Shown in pieces: positions 7,072-15,335 of a stretch of 64,000 nt of DNA. The notes beneath the pieces are model-generated. The model saw only the letters and a program-made list of their open reading frames with translations. It searched no databases and had not been told where the DNA came from. The DNA lies in NCBI GenBank assembly GCA_965242605.1, contig CBDESS010000001.1:1054001-1118000 (forward strand), read 5' to 3'. This DNA comes from JAAXHF01 sp965242605 (GTDB lineage: Bacteria > Desulfobacterota > Binatia > Bin18). A program made the translations under genes and the position numbers. Numbering within the stretch: position 1 is the stretch's first letter; every line of letters starts with the position of its first letter.

Positions 7072-8538
7072 TCACATCAATCCGTGGTCCATCCTGACCA
7101 GGAGGACCAGCGTTTCAACCTTGTCCGTCTGGGGAAACATATCAAACGGCTGGAGTCTGGCCGGCCGATAACCGGCCTGCCTGAGTCCATCAAGGTCACG
7201 CGCCAGGCTCAGCGGGTCGCACGAGACATAGGCCAGACGCGGCGCAGCCACAGCCCCAAGTGCAGCAAACGCCTGGGGGCTGAGGCCCTTCCGGGGAGGG
7301 TTGACGACGATATAGTCGATCCGAGCCAGCTGACTGGCGGTCTCTCTGAGTTTGCGGGCCGCATCGTCAGCGAAAAAGCGCGTGTTGTGATAGCCATTCC
7401 GGCGCGCATTTTCTTTCGCCACCCGCACCGCCCGGGTATTGTCGTCAGTCCCGATGACGAGTTTGGCGCGGCTGGCCAGATACAGGGCAATTGGCCCAGT
7501 CCCGCAGTACAGATCAAAGGCGATATGGTCTGCGCTCAACTCAGCCCAGTCCAGGACCGTCTGATAGAGCTGGTCGGCGACCGGCGGATTGACCTGGGTG
7601 AACGCATCAGCCGGGGAATGCAGCCGCAGAGGGCCGATGCGTTCAATAAGCGAGTCTCGCCCGCGCAGTGGATGGAAACGCCGGCCCCAAATGCCGCTCC
7701 CCTCCATACCGGGGGTGTCATTGATGTTCTGCACCACCCCGACCAGCTGGGGAAAGCGCCGGCCAAGCTCACGCGTCAAGTTACGGACCTGCGGAAAATC
7801 CATATGGCGGGTGACCAGCGTCAGGAGCAAACGCCGCTTCCAAAAACTATATCGCATGTCGAGATAGCGGAGCTGGCCGATATCGTGCCGCTCGTCATAC
7901 GGCGTGATCCTCAGTTCTTCAATCACCTGTTTCAGATAGCGGACCAGGGCGTTGATCGCTGGCGGATGAACCGGGCAGGCCGAAGCGTCGATGACCTGGT
8001 GTGAGTCCGGGCGATACAGCCCAATGACCAGCTTACCCTTGAGGCGTTGCACGGCCAGCTTGACCCGAGCGCGGTAGCCAAAGCGATACCTGGACGCAAG
8101 TGGGGCCGGAACAACAAGAGACCGCAGAGACGCATAGTCGGCAAAAGCGGTCGCGATCTGGGCCTGTTTTTTGTCCAGTTGCTCCTGATACGGCAAGCCG
8201 ACAAAGGGACAGCCAGAGCAGGCCGGATAATGCGGGCAGGGCGGACGCCGGACGTATGGCCCTGCCTGCTCGGCTTGGTCTTGCCGGTCTTTTTTGTCGC
8301 GCGAGACGGGCGGGCGAGCCGGTCTCCTCAAAGACGAATCGTCCTGTCTTCCTCTTTGCGAGCGGTCCGGACGATTCGTCTTTTGTGCCCGGCTCGGAGA
8401 CTTTTTGCGGTCCGGGCGCGCCGGCCGGCCCGGACCCGGTTTTATCCTGGACGTGTGGAAAGAAGAACCCTTTGGGCGCGATTTCCTTTTGTGTGTCTCA
8501 CGTCTGGGGGGCGGTGAAGAGGGTCGCCGAGATGCCAC
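7072..8538 (-). CDS. rlmD: 23S rRNA (uracil) m5U methyltransferase, RlmD/TrmA family
   Basis: SAM-dependent uracil-5 methyltransferase of the TrmA/RlmC/RlmD group; which rRNA or tRNA site is targeted is inferred. The iron-sulfur cysteines are CPHYPACSGCP (about residue 100) and ACPV. The SAM motif is FDLYCGTGPIAL, followed by IVVNPPRKGLS, the catalytic Cys in YVSCDP and the C-terminal QTDKVETLVLL. An N-terminal basic, low-complexity extension of about 95 residues holds a palindromic element (residues 52-70) instead of a normal TRAM domain. The start is a GTG and may lie further downstream. It is first in the run rlmD-pgeF-gpsA. Confidence 0.88.
   Translation of the reverse strand: MASRRPSSPPPRRETHKRKSRPKGSSFHTSRIKPGPGRPARPDRKKSPSRAQKTNRPDRSQRGRQDDSSLRRPARPPVSRDKKDRQDQAEQAGPYVRRPPCPHYPACSGCPFVGLPYQEQLDKKQAQIATAFADYASLRSLVVPAPLASRYRFGYRARVKLAVQRLKGKLVIGLYRPDSHQVIDASACPVHPPAINALVRYLKQVIEELRITPYDERHDIGQLRYLDMRYSFWKRRLLLTLVTRHMDFPQVRNLTRELGRRFPQLVGVVQNINDTPGMEGSGIWGRRFHPLRGRDSLIERIGPLRLHSPADAFTQVNPPVADQLYQTVLDWAELSADHIAFDLYCGTGPIALYLASRAKLVIGTDDNTRAVRVAKENARRNGYHNTRFFADDAARKLRETASQLARIDYIVVNPPRKGLSPQAFAALGAVAAPRLAYVSCDPLSLARDLDGLRQAGYRPARLQPFDMFPQTDKVETLVLLVRMDHGLM
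8329..8385 (-). repeat. 57-bp in-frame palindromic element, copy F (rlmD), best preserved
   Basis: The clearest member. The arm CAAAGACGAATCGTCC (8329-8344) is the exact reverse complement of GGACGATTCGTCTTTTG (8369-8385) apart from one extra T. The loop is pyrimidine-rich. It encodes QKTNRPDRSQRGRQDDSSL in the copy-A frame. All six frames across the element are open. Confidence 0.88.
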
Positions 8539-8671
8539 CTGCCCAGCCTACAAAGCCGCCCGGTCGGCGTCAACGACCGGGCGCACTTATCTCAATGTCC
8601 ACCACACGCTATACTTGCAGACGCTGGACTTGACAGATGGCCAACAATGGAAGGGGAACGGGAGCGGAGAC

Positions 8672-10891
8672 ATGACAGATGAAAACGGGGCAGTCATTTC
8701 CATGAGAGCCATAGCGCTCATCGGGCCGCTGCTCCTGGGCCTCACCACGCCGGCGGCGGCGCAACAGGCCCGGGCCAGCCACGAACTGAGCGAAATCGTC
8801 GTCACCGCCCGCAAGCAGGAACAGCGGTCTTTTGACGTGCCGATGGCCCTGTCGGTGTTGCAGGGCGAAGAACTCGACTGGCTTCGGGCCTCGGGCCACG
8901 ACATCCGCTTTCTGACCAGCCGTACACCGAGCCTGCAAGTCAAGTCGTCTTTTGGGCGGGTCTTTCCGCGCTTCTACATCCGCGGCCTGGGCAACACCGA
9001 CTTTGACCTGAACGCCTCCCAGCCGGTGTCGGTCATTCACGACGGCGTGGTGCTGGAAAACCCGCTGCTCAAGGGCGCACCGGTTTTTGACCTGGATCGC
9101 ATTGAGGTCCTGCGTGGCCCACAGGGCACGCTTTTTGGACGTAACACCCCGGCCGGGCTGATCAAGGTCGAATCGGCCCTGCCGACCTGGACGCCGGAGG
9201 GCTACGGGCGGCTGTCCTACGGGCGGTTTAACGGGGTGAACTTTGAGGGGGCGGTGTCCGGCCCGCTGCTCTCGTCGGTGCTGGCCGCCCGTGCCTCGCT
9301 GCTCGTCCAGCGGCGGGCCGACTGGGTGGACAATACCTATACCGGCAAAGACAACGCCCTGGGCGGCTACCGTGACATCGCCGGCCGCTTGCAGCTTCTG
9401 TGGACGCCGTGGGAAGACTTCTCCGGGCGGTTCAAAGTCCAGGTGCGCGACTTTGACGGCACGGCCCGGCTTTTTCGGGCCAACACCATCAAGCCGGGCA
9501 AAAGCCGGCTGCGCCACGGCTTCCGCCGCGACACAATCTCTCTGGACGGCGGCAACTCGCAGGAGCTCAGCGGCCAGGGCTTTTCTGCCGAACTGCGCTA
9601 CCGCCTGGGCCGGTTCCGGCTGGTCTCGCTGACCGGGGCCGAGTGGCTCGACAACCTGTCGCGCGGCGATGTGGACGGCGGCAGCCCCGATAACCCGGTT
9701 CCCTTTCCATCCGAAACCGCGGACGGCCACCCATCGCTGTATCAGTTCAGCCAGGAACTCCGCCTGGAAGCTGCGGACGCTGGACGCCTGGACTGGCGGC
9801 TGGGCTTCTTCTATTTCCGTGAGTCGCTCAAAATTGACACCTTCAACTTTGACACGCCAAACGGCAGCGTGCTCAACGGCTATGCGCGCCAAAAGCAGCG
9901 CACCGAAGCCTGGGCGGTGTTTGCCGCGGCAACCTTCAAGCTGACCGAGATGCTGGAGGTCGCCGGCGGCGTGCGCGTCTCTGAGGACGACAAGGAATAT
10001 ACAGGCGAGCGCTTGCAGTCGCCCATCGGCGGCGGTCCGCTGGCCCCGCTACGGCGCAGCCCACGCGACCTGGTGCCGAGCTGGGACGCCAGCCTGCGCT
10101 ACCAGGCGGTGCCCGGGGTTCAGCCCTATGTGCGGGTGGCCAGCAGCTTCCGCGCCCCCAGCATCCAGGGTCGGCTGCTGTTTGGCGACGAAGTCACCGT
10201 CGCCGATACCGAGCGGATCATCTCGGTCGAGGCCGGGGTGAAGCTGCGCGGCTGGCAGCGTCGCCTGCACCTGGACCTGGCCGCCTATCACTACTGGCTG
10301 CGAGACCAGCAGTTGACGGCCGGCGGCGGCATGAGCAACATCAACCGCCTGGTGAACGCCGACCGCACCATCGGCCGGGGCGTTGAGGTCGAGGTGCAAC
10401 TGATGCTGAGTCGCCGGCTGCGCCTCGCCGGCGGGGCGAGCTACAACTACACCAACATTGACGACCCGGACCTGTTCGTTCAACCCTGCGGCTCGGGCTG
10501 CACCGTGCTTGACCCGCCCGGCCCTGTGCCCGGCACAGTGTCGATCAACGGCAACGACCTGCCCGACGCGCCACGCTGGATCGCCAACCTCGGCCTGAGC
10601 TATGCGTGGCCGCTGGCCGGCGGCTCCGAGCTCATCCTGTCCACCGACTGGGCCTACCGCAGCCGGGTCTCTTTCTTTTTGTACACATCGCCCGAGTTCA
10701 GCGACAAGTATCTGCTCGAAGGTGGGACTCGCCTGGCCTGGCGGTCGGCTGGCGGCGGGCTGGAAGTCGCCGCCTTTGGCCGCAACATCCTGGACGATCT
10801 GTCACCCACCGGCGGCATTGCCTTCAACAACCTGACCAGCATGGTCAACGAGCCGCCGACATGGGGCATTGAAGCCGCTGTCCGCTTCTGA
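8672..10891 (+). CDS. TonB-dependent outer-membrane receptor
   Basis: Outer-membrane active transporter, substrate unknown. The signal peptide MRAIALIGPLLLGLTTPAAA starts 10 codons into the frame. A TonB-box-like EIVVTARK, a plug domain with VLRGPQGTLFGRNTPAG, and a 22-strand-type barrel ending in EAAVRF follow. The length of 739 aa is normal. The ATG at 8672 is preceded by GGAG at suitable distance, and the frame extends further upstream only into the divergent rlmD. No ExbB/ExbD/TonB genes are in the window. The DUF5916 genes downstream are also outer-membrane barrels, so an envelope function is shared. Confidence 0.93.
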   Translation: MTDENGAVISMRAIALIGPLLLGLTTPAAAQQARASHELSEIVVTARKQEQRSFDVPMALSVLQGEELDWLRASGHDIRFLTSRTPSLQVKSSFGRVFPRFYIRGLGNTDFDLNASQPVSVIHDGVVLENPLLKGAPVFDLDRIEVLRGPQGTLFGRNTPAGLIKVESALPTWTPEGYGRLSYGRFNGVNFEGAVSGPLLSSVLAARASLLVQRRADWVDNTYTGKDNALGGYRDIAGRLQLLWTPWEDFSGRFKVQVRDFDGTARLFRANTIKPGKSRLRHGFRRDTISLDGGNSQELSGQGFSAELRYRLGRFRLVSLTGAEWLDNLSRGDVDGGSPDNPVPFPSETADGHPSLYQFSQELRLEAADAGRLDWRLGFFYFRESLKIDTFNFDTPNGSVLNGYARQKQRTEAWAVFAAATFKLTEMLEVAGGVRVSEDDKEYTGERLQSPIGGGPLAPLRRSPRDLVPSWDASLRYQAVPGVQPYVRVASSFRAPSIQGRLLFGDEVTVADTERIISVEAGVKLRGWQRRLHLDLAAYHYWLRDQQLTAGGGMSNINRLVNADRTIGRGVEVEVQLMLSRRLRLAGGASYNYTNIDDPDLFVQPCGSGCTVLDPPGPVPGTVSINGNDLPDAPRWIANLGLSYAWPLAGGSELILSTDWAYRSRVSFFLYTSPEFSDKYLLEGGTRLAWRSAGGGLEVAAFGRNILDDLSPTGGIAFNNLTSMVNEPPTWGIEAAVRF

Positions 10892-10915
10892 GACGCGGAA
10901 AAGGGCCTGCCCCCC

Positions 10916-12148
10916 TCACGATTCGAGCCTGGGGTCCTGTCCGACCTGCTCCAGGCGGGCGAGCACCTCCTTGGGGTTGATCCGCTTTTTGAAGAACAAC
11001 ACGCTGCCCGGGACATCTTTGAAATCGTCCTCACCGACATTCAGGTCGGCCGAGACCGCCACGACCATATCGGTCCGGCCAGCGCGTTTGAGCTTCATCA
11101 GCTTACGCTCCAGGTAGTCGGGACGCCAAAAGCCGACAATCTCCAGCAGGGCGCTGCGACCGTCGGCGTGGCGGAAGGCAAAGTCGGGGATGAACACCGT
11201 ATCTTTGAGATTGATGATGGCCACCTCGCGCTCAATCTCCCAGCCACTCGCGCACTCCCCAAAGCGCTCGGCAAAGGTCCGCTCCAGCAGCGAGTCATGC
11301 AGCGTATTGTCACGGTAGTGGGAGCGCAGGCCAACGCTTTCGTCAAGCGGAAAAAAGCGCCGCTCGCCATCCGCCGAGACGATTTCGGCCTCCATCTTCC
11401 AGCGCGTACACAGCAACAGGGCCGGCAGGAACACCGCCAGCTTGAGGCCGTACTTCTGCGACAGGCGGAAGAGACTGACCGGGCCGTCAAGCACAATCTC
11501 ATAACCGCTGTCCAGGTCGCCCTGAATGGCGTGCATGAGCTGGTAGAACTTTACAAACTTGAAGAGCTGCTTGTAGCGGCTGGGAATGTTGCGAAAGACC
11601 GAGAGCTTCATCCGAATGCAGCGGTACAGCAGGGCCTGGGCCAGGGCGACATTATAGCGATCGAGCAGCCACTCGGGCTCGGGCGGCTCAAACCGGGTCA
11701 GGATGTGGTTGTCGGGCAGGTCGGCGTAGAGTGCCCAGGCGAGCTGCTCGGCGTCGGTTTTGTACTCGCCGGCGACCTCAAACAGGATGTCATCCTTGGA
11801 CACCGGGTGGATCATATCGGGGCGCAGCACGACCGGATGGTTCTCCCGCGCCAAGCCAAACACCCGGGCCCGGACCTCGGCTGGGGGAGCGACGCTGCGC
11901 TCACTGAACTCGCAGCGGTCGTCCCGCAGCAGCTTGGCCAGCCCGCGCTGAATCCGATAGTCGGTGCTGTCCTGGGCGTACTGGCTCAGGGCGTCGCTCA
12001 GCTCACGCCGGGTTTTGCCCTGATGGTCGCTGAAAATGGCGATGAGCTGCTCGGCCAGGGCACGAAAGCGGGGTGCCTCGGTCTTCATGTAGCGCGGAGA
12101 GATATACGGCCCGTGCTTGCGCGTTTGGAGCAGGTCGGAGGTCAGCAT
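10916..12148 (-). CDS. DUF790 / Bax1-like nuclease
   Basis: DUF790 proteins include archaeal Bax1, an endonuclease that pairs with the XPB helicase. The C-terminal half carries the nuclease signature FIPDFAFRHADGRSALLEIVGFW, with PD and E-x-V residues of a PD-(D/E)XK-like fold. The N-terminal half (residues 1-180) is the helical DUF790 part with RRELSDALSQYA. 410 aa, a normal length. The usual neighbour, an XPB-type helicase, is not present on either side, so its partner must be elsewhere or absent. It converges with the TonB receptor gene. Confidence 0.85.
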   Translation of the reverse strand: MLTSDLLQTRKHGPYISPRYMKTEAPRFRALAEQLIAIFSDHQGKTRRELSDALSQYAQDSTDYRIQRGLAKLLRDDRCEFSERSVAPPAEVRARVFGLARENHPVVLRPDMIHPVSKDDILFEVAGEYKTDAEQLAWALYADLPDNHILTRFEPPEPEWLLDRYNVALAQALLYRCIRMKLSVFRNIPSRYKQLFKFVKFYQLMHAIQGDLDSGYEIVLDGPVSLFRLSQKYGLKLAVFLPALLLCTRWKMEAEIVSADGERRFFPLDESVGLRSHYRDNTLHDSLLERTFAERFGECASGWEIEREVAIINLKDTVFIPDFAFRHADGRSALLEIVGFWRPDYLERKLMKLKRAGRTDMVVAVSADLNVGEDDFKDVPGSVLFFKKRINPKEVLARLEQVGQDPRLES

Positions 12149-12264
12149 TGTGTCGCGCCTCAGAGTCTGCGATTTTTTTCAGACCGGGGCAAGACCCGGG
12201 TCGCGCCTTGATCTCTACCCCCGTTGGGCTAGACCTCTGACCCTGAAGCACAAGGAGCCACCGC

Positions 12265-13089
12265 ATGGCAGACTATCGCACCCTGGTGTTTGAAAAGCGT
12301 GACGGCATCGGCTATCTGACCCTGAACCGCCCCACCAAACTGAACGCGCTCAGCCCAGAGTTGATGACCGAGCTGGGGCAGGCGCTCGACGCGATTGAGG
12401 ACGACCCCGAGGTCAAGGTCGTGATTCTGACCGGGGCCGGCCGCGCCTTCTCTGCCGGCTTCGATATTGGTGCGCCGGAGGGGGAGCCGGAGTTGTACGA
12501 CCGGCTGGCCGATACCTGGCGTTCGTCCCTCAAGAAGAACATCACCATCTTTCTGAAAATCTGGCACTCCGCCAAGCCGTATATCGCCGCCATCAACGGC
12601 TATGCGCTGGCCGGAGCGTGTGAGCTGGCCCAGCTGTGCGACATCAAAATCGCCTCTGAACAGGCTACGCTGGGCGAGCCGGAGATTCGCTTTGGGACAG
12701 GCCCGCCGGTCCTGGTCACGCCCTTTAGCGTTGGCCTGGCCAAGGCCAAGGAGTTGCTGCTGACCGGGGAGACCCTGTCTGCCCAGGAGGCTGAGCGGCT
12801 GGGCATGATTAACAAGGTCGTCGCCCACGACCAGCTCATCCCCGAATGCGAGAAGATGGCCCGCACCCTGATCAAAATCGCTCAGGTCGGGGTCAAGTAC
12901 AATAAAATTGCGATCAACCGCGCCTTTGAAAACATGGGCTTCCTGAACAGCATTGAGCAAAACCTTGACCTCGTGACCCTGTTCGACACCACCCGGACCG
13001 AAGAGCAGGAAACCTTCAATCAGCTCCGCAAGGACAAGGGCCTGCGAGCCGCCCTTGACTGGCGGGACGCGCGGTTCAAAGACGACTAG
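12265..13089 (+). CDS. Enoyl-CoA hydratase/isomerase family protein
   Basis: Crotonase-fold enzyme. The first oxyanion-hole motif is GRAFSAGFDIG, the second INGYALAGACELAQLCDIKIAS, and the catalytic-Glu region is ATLGEPEIRFGTGPP. The C-terminal helix ends KGLRAALDWRDARF. 274 aa, normal length. AAGGAG precedes the ATG. It stands alone between the DUF790 gene (divergent) and the DUF5916 genes. The substrate cannot be named from the sequence. Confidence 0.93.
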   Translation: MADYRTLVFEKRDGIGYLTLNRPTKLNALSPELMTELGQALDAIEDDPEVKVVILTGAGRAFSAGFDIGAPEGEPELYDRLADTWRSSLKKNITIFLKIWHSAKPYIAAINGYALAGACELAQLCDIKIASEQATLGEPEIRFGTGPPVLVTPFSVGLAKAKELLLTGETLSAQEAERLGMINKVVAHDQLIPECEKMARTLIKIAQVGVKYNKIAINRAFENMGFLNSIEQNLDLVTLFDTTRTEEQETFNQLRKDKGLRAALDWRDARFKDD

Positions 13090-13114
13090 GCCTCCCCCTT
13101 GCTCCGCCCGATTG

Positions 13115-13138
13115 CCGCAGCCGGCGGGCCGGCTGCGG
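13115..13138. terminator. GC hairpin downstream of the enoyl-CoA hydratase gene
   Basis: CCGCAGCCGGC and GCCGGCTGCGG form a perfect 11-bp stem with a two-base loop, 25 bases after the stop. No T-run follows, so termination is likely but not certain. Confidence 0.45.
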
Positions 13139-13183
13139 ATCGAACCCCCGATTTCACAGCTCAGTGCCCCTGTGTCCGCCCTC

Positions 13184-15335
13184 ATGCCAGGCGTCATCAC
13201 GTCCCGTTTTTTCCTCAGTCTGGCACTCGTGTCGTGTCTGTTCGGCTCCGCGGCACAAGCAGGGCGGCCTGAGCTGCGCGCCGTTCCAACGACCGAGCTG
13301 ATCACGCTTGACGGCATCTTGAGCGAGGCGGCCTGGCAGTCGGCCCCGGCTATAGACGGGCTGCGCCAGCGCGAGCCGGACGAGGGCGCGCCAGCGTCTG
13401 AACGGACCGAGGTGCGCGTCCTGTACTCGCCCAGCCGGCTGTATGTCGGCATTATCTGCTTTGATACCAACCCGGAGGCGATTGTGGCCTCGCGCTTTGA
13501 CCGCGACGCCAAGCTCAACGCCGACGACCGGGTGAGCCTGCTGCTTGACACCTTTCACGACCGGCGCAACGCCTTTGTCTTTCAGGTCAACGCGGTCGGG
13601 GCGCGCTTTGACCAGATCATTTCTGATGAAGGCCAGGACCTGAACCCGGACTGGAACGGCATCTGGCAGGCCAGGACCCGGTTGACCGCCCAGGGCTGGA
13701 CTGCGGAGGTGGCGATCCCTTTTCAGACGCTCAGCTTTGCGTCCGGTCAGACCGTCTGGGGGTTTAATGTCCAGCGGGTGATCAAGCGCAACAACGAAGA
13801 GGCGGTGTGGACCGGACATCGGCAGAACCTGAACTTCTTCCGGGTGTCGGAGGCCGGCCTGTTGACCGGCCTGAGCGGCATCAGCCAGGGGCTGGGCCTG
13901 GACGTGTCGCCGTTTCTATCGGCCACTCCCAGACGCCGGGCGACCAACTTCCACCCCGGGCTGAACGCCTTCTACAAGCTCACCCCAGGGCTGACCCTGA
14001 GCGTCACCCTGAACACCGACTTTGGCGAAACCGTGGTTGACGACTCGCAGATCAACCTGACCCGCTTCTCGCTGTTTTTTTCCCGAGAAACGCCAGTTCT
14101 TCCTGGAGGACGCCGGCAATTTTGCGGTGGACGACCTGACTGGCACCTCCCGGCCCCTGGTCCTCATCCCCTTTTTCAGCCGACGGATCGGCCTTGACGC
14201 CGACGACAAGGCGGTGGACCTGCTCGGCGGCGTCAAGCTGAGCGGTCGGACCGGCCCCTACCGGTTGGGCCTCATGAGCGTCCAAGCCCAACAGCGAGAA
14301 CCTGTGCCGGGAGAGAACTTCAGCGTCATCCGCGTCAAACGCGACCTGCTCACCAAGTCCTCAGTCGGCTTCATCGCCACCCGCCGCACACCCGAACGCG
14401 GGCCGGCCAGCGGCCTGGCCGGGGGCGACTTCCGGTATAGTACATCTGAACTGAGGGGGAACAAAAACCTGTCGTGGTCGGCGTTTTTTCTGAAGAGTTT
14501 TCTTCCGGGAGCGACCAGGGATATGGCCTGGGGCACAGCCCTCAACATGCCCAACGACACCTGGGAGGTCTCGACCTCGTACCACGAGGTACAGGAAGAT
14601 TTTGACGCTACTATGGGCTTTGTACGGCGCTACGGCATCCGCCGTTTTCGCTGGTTTGTACGCGCTGCGCCGCGCCCCGGCCGCTGGGCCACCCGCCAGG
14701 TCTCGTGCGCCTCGGGCGGCAGCTATTACGCCGACCCGCCGACCAACCGCCTGCTGACCCGCTTTATCGGCTTCCCCTGCTGGTGGCGCTTCAACAGCGG
14801 GGACGAACTCAGGGCCTTCACCTTTGAGGCGTTTCAACGCCTGAGCGAAGGATTCGAGATCAGCGACGAAGAGACGATCGCACCCGGCAGCTACCGCTAC
14901 CGCCGCTACCGGACCGAGTTTCAGAGCGCCGATAAGCGCCCGGTGGGGCTGTACCTGCGCTACGAATGGGGCAAGTTCTACAGCGGCAAACGGGACGACT
15001 GGACCAGCCGGCTGGAGCTGCGGCCCGGCCCGGCGGTCTTCTTCAGCGCCGAATATCAGCAAAATGATGTCCGCTTGGCCGAGGGGAACTTTGTCGTCCG
15101 GCTGGTCCGTGGCCGGCTCAGCCTAGCGGCCGGCCCTGCGCTGTCGTGGTTCGGCCTGGTGCAGTATGACACCGTCTCAGATATGCTCAGCCTCAACAGC
15201 CAACTGCGCTGGATCATCGAGCCCGGCAATGACTTCTTCATCGTCTACAACCACCACTGGCACACCCCGACAGGCAGCTTCCGGGCCGCCCGGCGCGAGG
15301 GCCGGATCAAGGTTCGCTATACCTATCGCTTTTAG
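13184..15335 (+). pseudogene. DUF5916 outer-membrane protein, copy 1, frameshifted
   Basis: Signal peptide MPGVITSRFFLSLALVSCLFG, then a carbohydrate-binding (CBM9-like) domain with LDGILSEAAWQSAP, then a barrel domain ending in RIKVRYTYRF. The reading frame breaks at a run of seven T (14075-14081). The first frame stops at 14197 and the rest continues in another frame to 15335. One T fewer restores SLFFPEKRQFF, exactly as in copy 2. No other lesion is seen in 2.1 kb. It may be a sequencing error, a very recent pseudogene, or a gene read through by slippage on the T run. Confidence 0.75.
14075..14081 (+). other. Seven-T run at the frame break of DUF5916 copy 1
   Basis: TTTTTTT precedes CCCGAGAAACGCCAG. 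Copy 2 has five T and one more C at the matching place (CTCTTTTTCCCC) and stays in frame. Seven T is long enough for transcriptional slippage or homopolymer sequencing error. Confidence 0.8.

Noticed and set aside
13194..13225. A shared 15-mer between the DUF5916 signal peptide region and sequences near 46995 and 52725
   Set aside because: Matches of this length are expected by chance a few times in 64 kb, and no inverted structure is present.
8609..13551. Long open frames on the strand opposite the TonB receptor, enoyl-CoA hydratase and DUF5916 genes
   Set aside because: They mirror the codon structure of GC-rich genes, lack ribosome sites and give repetitive Arg/Gly/Pro proteins without family motifs.
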